Positions 9,554 through 17,507 of a stretch of 64,000 bases of DNA are shown here, in pieces. Position 1 is the first letter of the stretch, and every line of letters starts with the position of its first letter. A program made the position numbers and the translations under genes. Source of the DNA: JBKHYJ01 sp046565505. Lineage in GTDB: Bacteria > Acidobacteriota > Blastocatellia > UBA7656. The notes beneath the pieces were generated by a model. It searched no databases and was not told where the DNA came from. It was given only the letters and a program-made list of their open reading frames with translations. The stretch is taken from positions 62,001-126,000 of the forward strand of contig JBKHYJ010000022.1 in the NCBI GenBank assembly GCA_046565505.1, in the 5' to 3' direction.

Positions 9554-12500
9554 ATGTCTCTAACAACCAGATTCGCCTCCTTGGTCGATAGCCGCATTCG
9601 CAGCCGGGGGAATTCTTACTACCGCGAAGGCGCCGTCCGCATCACGCATGGCGACGAGCGGTCCGTGCGGGCGAGGGTGCGCGGCAGCCTGAATTATACG
9701 GTCCTGCTTGCCATAGAGGGAGATAAGTTTTCCGTCTCCTGCACCTGCCCTTACTTCGACGATGACGTTTGCAAGCATGTGTGGGCAACTATGCTGGCGG
9801 CCGAGGCGGAGGGCTACCTCTACGGCTCGGCACATGAGCCTACGCGCCTGCGGATGGCGAACGCCGCGCGCGACGAGGACGACGAAGATTTCTTCGACGA
9901 AGAGGATGATGACTACGGGCAGGAATACGAAGACGTAGGCTACCGCCCTCGCGCACGGCCCGCGCCCTGGCAGCGGCAGCAGCAGCCTTCAAAGGGGCAC
10001 TGGCGGCAGCATACGGCCGCCGTCAGCCAGGCCATGAAGCGGTCGCTCAATCAGGAGCATGACGCGTGGCCCGCGAGCCGGGAGTTATTCTACGTCGTCG
10101 ATTCCGCCTTAACGCTCTCGGGCGAAGGGGTAGTAGTAGAACTAGCATTCCGCGAGCGAAAGAAGAACGGGGAATGGGGCAAGCTCAAGATTCAGGGGGT
10201 GTCGCTCGCCAACATCCCGAGGCTGCCCGACCCAGCCGACCGCGAGATAATCTCTTTGCTGTCCGGGGCGAAAAACTATTACGACTCAAACTCTGCTCAT
10301 ACGCCTCAAGCGCGGTTCAGGCTCTTCCACCCGCTCGAAGAGACTCTGCTCCCTAAGATGTGCGGCACGGGCCGCTGCCTCCTGCGGCTGTCGCAGGACG
10401 AGGTGACGCAGCTCGAATGGGATGGGGGAAGCGCGTGGGAGTTCTGGCTTGAAATCAATCGGGGCAAGATAAACGCTCAATACGTGGTGACAGGCTCGCT
10501 GCGGCGCGAGTCGCGGCGGGAGCTTTCCGAATTCGCGCTGCTGGCGAATGGCTCGCTTGCGTTCGACCTCGGCACGGTCGCGAGGCTCAACGACTTCGGC
10601 GCTTTCGCGTGGGTCGGCCTCCTCCGCAGGCAGGGCGCGCTGTACATCCCGGCCGGTCAGGTGAACAAGTTCATGGAAGACCTGCTCGCCATGCCGCGGC
10701 TGCCTCGGCTCGACCTCCCCGAAGAATTACGGTACGAGGAGGTGGCGGTCGCGCCACGCCCGCGGTTGAAGGTGAGGGAGTCGGAAAGGACTTACTGGAA
10801 GGCGGACCTGCGCGGCGACCTGTCTTTTGATTACGAGGGGGAGGTGATAGACAGCCGCGACGAAAGGCGGGGCATTTTTCAACCGGACAGGCGGCGGCTC
10901 ATCCTGCGCGACGAGCAAGCGGAGCGGCTGGCGGCCGAGCGGCTGAGGCAAGTCGGTTTCCGTCACGGCTACAGTTACAGTGAGCGCAGGCCGGTGCTGG
11001 AGCTTGCCCCGGCCAACTTGCCGCGCGTCGTACGCCTGCTGGTGAGGGATGGCTGGCACGTCGAGGCCGAAGGCAAGCTCTACCGCCAGCCGGGCGAGTT
11101 TCAGATAGAGGTCACGTCGGGGATAGACTGGTTCGAGCTACGCGGCAAGGTGGAATTCGGCGGTATGGCGGCGAGCTTCCCGGAACTGCTCGCGGCGTTG
11201 AAGCGCGGCGAAAACGCCGTGGTGCTAGGCGATGGCACGTTCGGGCTGCTCCCCGAAGAATGGCTCAAAAAGTATGGGATGCTCGCGGGGCTAGGGGCGG
11301 CGGAAGGCGACCGACTGCGATTCACCCGCAGCCAGGTCGGGCTGCTTGACGCGCTGCTGGCGTCGCAGCCCGAAGCCAGCTTTGACGCGACCTTCGCCCG
11401 CGTGCGCGACGAGTTGCAGCGGTTCGAGGGCGTGAAGGCGGTTGACCCGCCCGCCGGATTCGTCGGCCGGCTGCGCGGCTACCAGCGCGAGGGACTGGGC
11501 TGGCTCTACTTTCTACAACAGTTCGGATTCGGCGGCTGCCTCGCCGACGACATGGGGCTCGGCAAGACGATAGAGGCGCTCGCCTTACTGGAATCGCGGC
11601 GCGGGCGGCGCGGAAGCAACGGCACGGGCGGCGCCGCGCGAGGTCAAAGCGGTCCGGGCCGCGCCGGCGAGAAAGGCAGGAAGCCGCGCGCGGGAAAAAA
11701 GAATGGCGCGCGAGGGGCCGCGCCGCCTTCGCTCGTGGTCGTGCCCAAATCGCTCGTCTTCAACTGGAAGCAAGAGGCCGCGCGGTTCACCCCGCGCCTG
11801 CGCGTGCTCGACCACACGGGCGCGGAGCGGTTGAAGACCTGCGATCATTTTTACGATTACGATGTAGTAATAACCACCTACGGCACGCTGCGGCGCGACG
11901 CCATTCAGTTCAAGGACTTTCAATTCGACTACGTAATTCTGGACGAGGCCCAGGCCATCAAGAACGCCTCGACCGAAGCGTCCAAGGCCGCGCGGCTGTT
12001 GCGCGGGGACCACAGGCTCGCGCTCAGCGGCACGCCCGTCGAAAATCACCTCGGCGAGCTTTGGAGCCTGTTTGATTTCCTCAACCCTGGACTTCTGGGC
12101 GCGGCTTCGACCTTCAAGATGAACGGGACCGCCGCGCGCAACCCTGACGAGCACACGCGGGGGTTGCTCGCGCGCGCCCTCAAGCCGTTCATACTGCGCC
12201 GCACCAAAGAGCAGGTAGCCAAAGAGCTGCCGCCGAAGCTCGAACAGACTATCTACTGCGAGATGGGTTCCGCGCAGCGCAGACAGTATGAAGAGTTGCG
12301 CGACCACTACCGCCGCGTGCTGCTCGGCTTGGTAGATGAGAAAGGCATCAACAGGGCGAAGATACAAATACTCGAAGCGCTGCTCAGGCTCCGCCAGGCG
12401 GCCTGCCACCCGGGCCTGATAGACAGGAAGCGAATCGACGAGCCGTGCGCGAAGCTCGACGTGCTTCTGCCGCAACTGGCCGAGGTCGCCGAAGAGAAGC

Positions 12501-12952
12501 ACAAGGCCCTCGTCTTCTCGCAGTTCACGAGCCTGCTTGCGGTAGTGCGCGACCGGCTTGACAGGGATAACGTCGCTTACGAGTACCTCGACGGCCGCAC
12601 TCGCGACCGCAGGTCGAAAGTCGAGAGGTTCCAAAGCGACCCGGATTGCAGGGTATTTCTGGTGAGCCTGAAGGCGGGCGGTCTCGGCTTGAACCTGACG
12701 GCCGCCGAGTACGTTTTTCTCCTCGACCCGTGGTGGAATCCTGCCGTAGAGGCGCAGGCCATAGACCGCGCACACCGCATAGGCCAGACCCGACAGGTAT
12801 TCGCCTACCGCTTGATCGCGCGCGACACTGTCGAAGAGAAAGTGCTTGAGCTTCAGAACACCAAGCGCGAGCTGGCGAACGCCATCATCAACGCCGACAA
12901 CAGCCTGATTCGCAGCCTCGCGCGCGAAGACCTCGAACTGTTGCTCTCTTGA
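9554..12952 (+). CDS. SWIM zinc-finger and SNF2-type DEAD-like helicase
   Basis: A cytoplasmic ATP-dependent translocase of the Swi2/Snf2 group (bacterial HepA/RapA-like); the substrate is unknown. Order: SWIM zinc finger (C63, C65, C73, H75), an Asp/Glu-rich tract at about 100-125, a long bacterial SNF2-associated region, then the motor. The motor carries motif I DDMGLGKT (about 665), motif II DEAQ (about 795), motif III LSGTPVENHLGELWSL, and the C-terminal lobe with LVFSQFTSLL, LKAGGLGLNLT and QAIDRAHRIGQTR. A basic Gly/Arg/Lys-rich insert of about 40 residues sits between motifs I and Ia, where most relatives have only a short loop. The start at ATG 9554 follows from the promoter; no strong ribosome site is seen. 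It stands alone. Confidence 0.93.
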   Translation: MSLTTRFASLVDSRIRSRGNSYYREGAVRITHGDERSVRARVRGSLNYTVLLAIEGDKFSVSCTCPYFDDDVCKHVWATMLAAEAEGYLYGSAHEPTRLRMANAARDEDDEDFFDEEDDDYGQEYEDVGYRPRARPAPWQRQQQPSKGHWRQHTAAVSQAMKRSLNQEHDAWPASRELFYVVDSALTLSGEGVVVELAFRERKKNGEWGKLKIQGVSLANIPRLPDPADREIISLLSGAKNYYDSNSAHTPQARFRLFHPLEETLLPKMCGTGRCLLRLSQDEVTQLEWDGGSAWEFWLEINRGKINAQYVVTGSLRRESRRELSEFALLANGSLAFDLGTVARLNDFGAFAWVGLLRRQGALYIPAGQVNKFMEDLLAMPRLPRLDLPEELRYEEVAVAPRPRLKVRESERTYWKADLRGDLSFDYEGEVIDSRDERRGIFQPDRRRLILRDEQAERLAAERLRQVGFRHGYSYSERRPVLELAPANLPRVVRLLVRDGWHVEAEGKLYRQPGEFQIEVTSGIDWFELRGKVEFGGMAASFPELLAALKRGENAVVLGDGTFGLLPEEWLKKYGMLAGLGAAEGDRLRFTRSQVGLLDALLASQPEASFDATFARVRDELQRFEGVKAVDPPAGFVGRLRGYQREGLGWLYFLQQFGFGGCLADDMGLGKTIEALALLESRRGRRGSNGTGGAARGQSGPGRAGEKGRKPRAGKKNGARGAAPPSLVVVPKSLVFNWKQEAARFTPRLRVLDHTGAERLKTCDHFYDYDVVITTYGTLRRDAIQFKDFQFDYVILDEAQAIKNASTEASKAARLLRGDHRLALSGTPVENHLGELWSLFDFLNPGLLGAASTFKMNGTAARNPDEHTRGLLARALKPFILRRTKEQVAKELPPKLEQTIYCEMGSAQRRQYEELRDHYRRVLLGLVDEKGINRAKIQILEALLRLRQAACHPGLIDRKRIDEPCAKLDVLLPQLAEVAEEKHKALVFSQFTSLLAVVRDRLDRDNVAYEYLDGRTRDRRSKVERFQSDPDCRVFLVSLKAGGLGLNLTAAEYVFLLDPWWNPAVEAQAIDRAHRIGQTRQVFAYRLIARDTVEEKVLELQNTKRELANAIINADNSLIRSLAREDLELLLS

Positions 12953-13072
12953 AGGTCATGCGACCGCTCAGAGGGCTTCGCCTTTCGCGGGCTCACGCCG
13001 CAGGCTCAACACCGCTTATCCCCTTGCACGTTATTGCCGGCGCTGCCAGGTCGAGCCGCGCGGGCGAGCGAT

Positions 13073-14179
13073 TCAATGGCCCGGCGCGGGTCGGCGAGAC
13101 GTGGGACGAATTTTGCGCGGGCGTTCCTGCGATTCAAGCCAGGCGGCATCGAGCTTCGCTATGCGCCCGGCGGGGCCCGCCGCCCACCCCACGCGAGTCG
13201 CCCGTGCGAAGCTGACGCTGTTGTAATTCTCTTTGTCGAGGCTCGCCCAGTTGACTCCGCCATCGACGGAATAATCAGAGCCGGAAGTCCCCACCGCGAC
13301 GAGCGCCGGCGGTCGCGCGCCCCGCACGTAAGCCACTGAAGACCTGTAGCCACCCGGGTGAGTGCGCGCGACCAATCTCCATGTCCGGCCCCCATCGGTC
13401 GTGGCCGCAACGCTGTCTTTCGCCTCGTCAGGCTTCTTGTAATCGCCGCCCACGATGATTCCGTGGAGGGCGTCCTTGAACGCGACCGAGAACACGCCGG
13501 CCGATTCGGTGCCGCTGATTATGGGCGTGCGTGCGACCGCCCAGGTCCGGCCCCTGTCGGTGGAGCGGAACACGCGCGCGGCTGCTCCCCCCGTGGCGAA
13601 CCACACGTTGTTTCTCCCTTCCACTGTGACGCAGGAGCCGCTCGCGGCGAATGCGCTCTCGCCGGTAATCGCGGCAGGAATGTTCGCGGCGGGGACGTGA
13701 TCCCAGGTCGCGCCTCCGTCGGCGGTCGTGATTATGAGGAAGCGGCCGCCGACCGGGTCACTCAACGCTATGCCGTGGTCCTGATCCCAAAATGCCATCG
13801 CGTCATAAAATGCGTCGGGGTCGCTGTTGGTGAATTGAAGCCGCCAGGACTTGCCGCCGTCGGTCGTCTTATAGATTCGCGACGAATCACCTTTGCCTAT
13901 GCTGAGCAGGTAGGCGGCCTTCGCGTCGAACGCGTCAACGTCCCTGAAATCCAGCGCCTCCGCGCCCGCCACCGTGCCGGCCTGCCACGTGTCGCCCCCG
14001 TCTGTAGTGCGGGCGAAAGTCCCCTTCGTCCCGCTCGCCCATGCGACGGTCGCGCTTACGGCGCTCAAGCCGCGGAAGTCTGACGGCGTGCCGCTCGGCT
14101 GCGCTTTCCACTGCGGCAGCGCCGTCTCGCGCGGGAATAAGACGGAAACGACCAGGAACGCGGCTGTCATTAATCTCAC
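13073..14179 (-). CDS. Ycf48/BNR-repeat beta-propeller protein, secreted
   Basis: A seven-bladed propeller of the photosystem-assembly Ycf48/Hcf136-like family. In non-photosynthetic bacteria such proteins are extracytoplasmic and of unknown role. Repeated signatures are visible: TTDGGDTWQAG, TTDGGKSWRLQF, TADGGATWDHV, STDRGRTWAVA, TTDGGRTWRLV and SVDGGVNWASL. There is a short N-terminal signal (LMTAAFLVVSVLF). GTG 14179 has AGGAGG five bases upstream, and that ribosome site overlaps the end of the channel gene (stop at 14189), so the two are probably co-translated. The final residues are a basic tail. No catalytic motif is seen. Confidence 0.85.
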   Translation of the reverse strand: MRLMTAAFLVVSVLFPRETALPQWKAQPSGTPSDFRGLSAVSATVAWASGTKGTFARTTDGGDTWQAGTVAGAEALDFRDVDAFDAKAAYLLSIGKGDSSRIYKTTDGGKSWRLQFTNSDPDAFYDAMAFWDQDHGIALSDPVGGRFLIITTADGGATWDHVPAANIPAAITGESAFAASGSCVTVEGRNNVWFATGGAAARVFRSTDRGRTWAVARTPIISGTESAGVFSVAFKDALHGIIVGGDYKKPDEAKDSVAATTDGGRTWRLVARTHPGGYRSSVAYVRGARPPALVAVGTSGSDYSVDGGVNWASLDKENYNSVSFARATRVGWAAGPAGRIAKLDAAWLESQERPRKIRPTSRRPAPGH

Positions 14180-14188
14180 GGAAGCCTC

Positions 14189-15184
14189 CTATTGCCCCTG
14201 CATGGATTTGCCCTGCCTGGCGGCGGGGCCGGCATGCTCGATCAGGTGGAGCCGCCGCACGTCTATCGTGAGCGTCTCGGCGTCGGCCCGCCGGTTGAAC
14301 ACGTCGCTGAACTTCGCGTTCCATACGACCTCCGCGGCCTGGTAGGAGGAGCGCGTGTGCACGGTCTGCGAGAACGTCTCGTCGATGCCTGTCAGGAGTA
14401 TCAAGAACTCCGAGTTTGATTCAAGGAGTTCTTCGCTCGTGAGGCCGTAAAGGGGGCTGGCCTCCGTAATCGGGTGCACGATTGTCCAGCTAAGCGGGAA
14501 GAATGTCACGCGCTCGCGTTCGAGCGTCAGGGGGTAGAACCGCCGCACGTTGCGCCCCCCTTCATCTTCAAAGCGCGCGAAAAGGACTTTCGCCTCAAGC
14601 TCGATGATCTGGTTGCGGCGCGCGTTGGTGATGCGAAATTCAAACGCGGTGATGTCTCTATATGGGGCTATGATCGCCGACCTGCTGAATATGATTTGCG
14701 CCGTGGGCCTGGAAAAGCGCGCGAAGAGTAGCCCCGTGGCGAGCGCGAACCCGAGCAGGCCGAATAGCGATTCGAGCGTCATCAAAATATTCGGGGCCAG
14801 CCCCACGGGCGCGATGTTGCCGTACCCGATCGTCGCGAACGTCTCGACGCTGAAGAAGAAGGCCCGCATGAAGCCGTCGCCGAGGTTCGCGCTCGCGGAG
14901 TTCTCTAATGCGCCCTCGCCGCACAAGACGTAGGCGGACGCGAAGGCGACGTTGGTTAAAACGTAGGAGGCCGTCACGACGCTCAAAAACTTCCACCACC
15001 TCATGGTCAGCAGCGAGTGGTAAAGGCTGAGCGACGCCCAAAGGCTCAAGCCCTCGCGCGATACGTTGAAGCTCCCGTCGCGGTTGAGGAGCCGCTGGCG
15101 GCTTTCGCCCGCGACCACCGCGCCGAAACCCAGGTCGCGGTTCACGTCTTCCCCGCGGAAGTCCGGTGTCTTTTGATTGCTCAT
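14189..15184 (-). CDS. Inward-rectifier-type potassium channel (KirBac-like)
   Basis: A membrane K+ channel. An N-terminal slide-helix region is followed by two transmembrane helices flanking the pore helix and the selectivity filter TIGYGNIAP. A cytoplasmic beta-sandwich of about 150 residues follows (from RSAIIAPYRD to the C-terminus), including an EANSEFLILLTGIDE-like stretch (residues SNSEFLILLTGIDETF) typical of Kir gating domains. The length of 331 residues is normal. No Shine-Dalgarno site precedes ATG 15184; a TACAAT box lies 11 bases before it, so the message may be leaderless. TTG 15196 is the alternative start but falls in that box. It is upstream of the Ycf48-like gene in a likely two-gene unit. 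Confidence 0.9.
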   Translation of the reverse strand: MSNQKTPDFRGEDVNRDLGFGAVVAGESRQRLLNRDGSFNVSREGLSLWASLSLYHSLLTMRWWKFLSVVTASYVLTNVAFASAYVLCGEGALENSASANLGDGFMRAFFFSVETFATIGYGNIAPVGLAPNILMTLESLFGLLGFALATGLLFARFSRPTAQIIFSRSAIIAPYRDITAFEFRITNARRNQIIELEAKVLFARFEDEGGRNVRRFYPLTLERERVTFFPLSWTIVHPITEASPLYGLTSEELLESNSEFLILLTGIDETFSQTVHTRSSYQAAEVVWNAKFSDVFNRRADAETLTIDVRRLHLIEHAGPAARQGKSMQGQ

Positions 15185-15195
15185 AACCGCGTTCA

Positions 15196-15201
15196 ATTGT
15201 A
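15196..15201 (-). promoter_or_regulatory. -10 box placed for a leaderless channel mRNA
   Basis: TACAAT on the minus strand, 11 bases before ATG 15184. No convincing -35 is visible. Confidence 0.4.
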
Positions 15202-15304
15202 TTTAGTTTCGCGCCCGAAGGAAAATCGCCCGGCAAGGGTCAGGCCCGCGCGCCGGCCGCGGAAAAGCGCGCCCCGTCCTTGCCTCGGCGCTCGACTATA
15301 CCTT

Positions 15305-15336
15305 ATTCTGCCACTTCAACATTCTGCCACTTCAAC
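15305..15336. repeat. Perfect 16-base tandem duplication
   Basis: The unit ATTCTGCCACTTCAAC occurs twice back to back in the intergenic space before the UMF1 transporter gene. It is just downstream of a TATACC-like box at about 15296, so the copy number could alter the leader of that transcript. Confidence 0.8.
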
Positions 15337-15364
15337 GCGCACCGCAAGCGCCCTCGGGGAAGCC

Positions 15365-16690
15365 ATGAATAACCGGCGCGAACTCTTCGGGTGGTACGTC
15401 TACGACTGGGCGAACTCCGCGTTCTACACGACGGTGGTCACCGTCTTTCTAGGCCCTTACCTGACGGAGGTGACGAAGGCCGCCGCCGACGCGGATGGGT
15501 TCGTCTACCCGCTCGGGGTAAGGGTCGATCAGGGGTCATTCTTCCCCTTCGTGGTCTCGTTGTCCGTGCTGTTTCAGATGGCCTTCCTCCCGCTGCTCGG
15601 CGCGATCTCGGACTACTCGAACATGAAGAAGCAGTTGATGGGCTTCTTCGCTTATCTCGGCTCGTTCGCCACCATGGGCCTGTACTTTGTGGAAGGCGGC
15701 CGGTACTTGCTTGGCGGCGCGCTTTTCCTCGTCGCCAACTTCAGCATCGGGGCGAGCATAGTTTTCTACAACGCGTACCTCCCGGACATAGCGGGGCCCG
15801 AGCGCAGGGACGCCGTTTCATCGATAGGGTTCGCCTGGGGCTACCTCGGCGGCGGGCTATGCCTGGCCGCGAACCTCTTCTTATTCGCCAACGCAAGCTC
15901 TTATGGGATGACGACGGCGCAGGCGGTGCGCGTAAGCCTGATGTCGTCCGGCGTGTGGTGGGCCGTCTTCACCTTGGTCCCGATGGCGACGCTGAAGCAG
16001 AGGCAGGCGGTCAAGAGCCTGCCGGGCGGGCAGAGCTATTTGACCGCCGGGTTCGCGCAGCTCAAGCATACGCTCAAAGGCCTGCCGCGCTACCGCCAGA
16101 CGATGTTATTTCTGATCGCGTACCTGCTCTACAACGACGGCATACAGACCATCATCGCGCTGGCCTCGCAATTCGGCAGCCAGGAACTCGGGCTTGAGAT
16201 TTCCACGCTCACGCAGGTAGTCCTGGTCGTCCAATTCGTCGCCTTTTTCGGCGCGACCGTATTCAATTTCGTCGCGAGGGCGGCCGGCGCGAAGCGGGCG
16301 ATAATAATCAGCCTGGTGATATGGACCGCGACCGTCATATACGCCTACGCGGCTTTGAAGACGGCGCGCGATTTCTTCATCATGGGCGCCGTGATAGGGC
16401 TGGTGCTGGGCGGGAGCCAGGCGCTCAGCCGCTCGCTTTATTCCCTGATGATCCCGAAGGGTAAAGAAGCGGAATACTTCAGCCTTTACGAGGTGAGCGA
16501 CAAAGGCACGAGCTGGCTCGGGCCGCTGCTGTTCGGCCTCGCGTTGCAGTGGACGCGCAGTTACCGCATAGCCATCCTCTCGCTCGTGACTTTCTTCGTC
16601 GCCGGCCTCTGTCTTTTGATCTTCGTGAACGTTGAGAAGGCTGTGAGCGAGGCGGGCAACCGGGGGCAGGCGGCAGGCAACAACCAGTAG
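15365..16690 (+). CDS. UMF1/Atg22-like major facilitator transporter
   Basis: Twelve-helix permease of the UMF1 (Atg22-like) branch of the major facilitator superfamily; the bacterial substrates are unknown, while the yeast relative releases amino acids from vacuoles. The family hallmark YDWANSAFYTTVV is at residues 12-24, followed by SDYSNMKKQLM in the loop after helix 2 and the second-half motif YSLMIPKGKEAEYFSLYEVSDKG. The length of 441 residues is normal. ATG 15365 is chosen because the hallmark normally begins about a dozen residues in; the ribosome site (GGGGAAG) is weak. The frame stays open upstream to about 15017, but that part is low in hydrophobic content and not convincing. Confidence 0.9.
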   Translation: MNNRRELFGWYVYDWANSAFYTTVVTVFLGPYLTEVTKAAADADGFVYPLGVRVDQGSFFPFVVSLSVLFQMAFLPLLGAISDYSNMKKQLMGFFAYLGSFATMGLYFVEGGRYLLGGALFLVANFSIGASIVFYNAYLPDIAGPERRDAVSSIGFAWGYLGGGLCLAANLFLFANASSYGMTTAQAVRVSLMSSGVWWAVFTLVPMATLKQRQAVKSLPGGQSYLTAGFAQLKHTLKGLPRYRQTMLFLIAYLLYNDGIQTIIALASQFGSQELGLEISTLTQVVLVVQFVAFFGATVFNFVARAAGAKRAIIISLVIWTATVIYAYAALKTARDFFIMGAVIGLVLGGSQALSRSLYSLMIPKGKEAEYFSLYEVSDKGTSWLGPLLFGLALQWTRSYRIAILSLVTFFVAGLCLLIFVNVEKAVSEAGNRGQAAGNNQ

Positions 16691-16710
16691 GCGGGAAGCG
16701 ACGCGCGAAA

Positions 16711-16733
16711 CGCGGCGGGCGACGCCCGCCGCG
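16711..16733. terminator. Perfect 10-bp GC hairpin between convergent genes
   Basis: CGCGGCGGGC, loop GAC, GCCCGCCGCG. It lies between the stops of the UMF1 and nfu genes and could end transcription from both sides. There is no T-run, so intrinsic termination is not certain. Confidence 0.5.
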
Positions 16734-16782
16734 CTGCCTTCAGGCCGCGACCGCCTGCCGCTCCCCGGCCGCCGCCGGCCGC

Positions 16783-17379
16783 TCATTTCGACGGGGCGTA
16801 AAAAGGATTCTGGCCCGAGCCATGATCGGTGGTGTCGAGTATCTCGCGCACTTGAGGCACGTTTTCGCGGATCAGGCGCTCGATGCCCATCTTCAGTGTA
16901 ACGTCTGCCGCCCCGCAGCCCTGGCACCCGCCGCCCATCCGTATGTATACGTTGTCGTCCTGAACGTCGAGCAATTCGACGAAGCCGCCGTGCGCCGCCA
17001 CGCCCGGATTTATCATGTCGTCGAGCACCTGCTGGACCTTAACTCTCACCTGCTCGGACGCCAGGCGGTCGGCGTCGGAAATCTCCGGCGGCGGGTTCAG
17101 GAAGTGGCGGATGGCCGTCCCTATGCGCTTGCCGATCTGACGCCAGTCCTCATCCCCGGACTGTGTCACCGTCACTTTGTACCCATCAAGCTCTACTTTT
17201 GATATGCCGGGTATGGCGAACAGCTTGGCCGCCAGGCCGTTATCCTTCGCCTCCTTTGCGTTGTTGAAGGCGACGGTCCCCGGATGCACGGGCCTGTCAA
17301 CCGTGAAGTGACAAACCTTTATGTCGCTGCGGTCTACTTCAGCCTTGATCTGAATGTTGCTGCTATACGGTGAACTCAT
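16783..17379 (-). CDS. Nfu-type iron-sulfur cluster carrier protein
   Basis: Delivers Fe-S clusters to client proteins. An N-terminal Nfu_N-like domain (about residues 15-95) includes TVAFNNAKEAKD and AKLFAIPGISKVEL. The C-terminal NifU domain carries the cluster ligands in GGGCQGCGAADVTL and the preceding PGVAAHGGFVELLDV. Length is 198 residues. ATG 17379 has GAGGAG seven bases upstream; the TTG at 17394 overlaps that ribosome site and is rejected. It is just downstream of the radical SAM gene on the same strand (128 bases from that gene's real TAG stop), so it could supply clusters to it; this is inference. Confidence 0.92.
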   Translation of the reverse strand: MSSPYSSNIQIKAEVDRSDIKVCHFTVDRPVHPGTVAFNNAKEAKDNGLAAKLFAIPGISKVELDGYKVTVTQSGDEDWRQIGKRIGTAIRHFLNPPPEISDADRLASEQVRVKVQQVLDDMINPGVAAHGGFVELLDVQDDNVYIRMGGGCQGCGAADVTLKMGIERLIRENVPQVREILDTTDHGSGQNPFYAPSK

Positions 17380-17507
17380 TTTTTGACTCCTCAACTTGAT
17401 TATAAACGACGGGGCCGGGATTTAGGAGCCTGGATTTAGACTTTGATCCCCTCGGCCCGCGCGGCAGAACGCGCCCGGCGCTAAGCCGCCGCCTTTAACG
17501 CCGCCTT

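Noticed and set aside
11585..12775. 396-codon minus-strand frame opposite the SNF2 motor
   Set aside because: It mirrors the helicase motifs and has no recognisable domain or start signal.
13358..14083. 241-codon plus-strand frame opposite the Ycf48-like gene
   Set aside because: The minus-strand protein has six clear BNR-like repeats and a strong ribosome site; the plus frame has neither.
15305..15336. CRISPR-like repeat
   Set aside because: Only two directly adjacent copies with no spacer; no cas genes in the window.
15017..15364. Upstream extension of the UMF1 transporter
   Set aside because: It would overlap the channel gene start and promoter on the other strand; the family hallmark lies just after ATG 15365.
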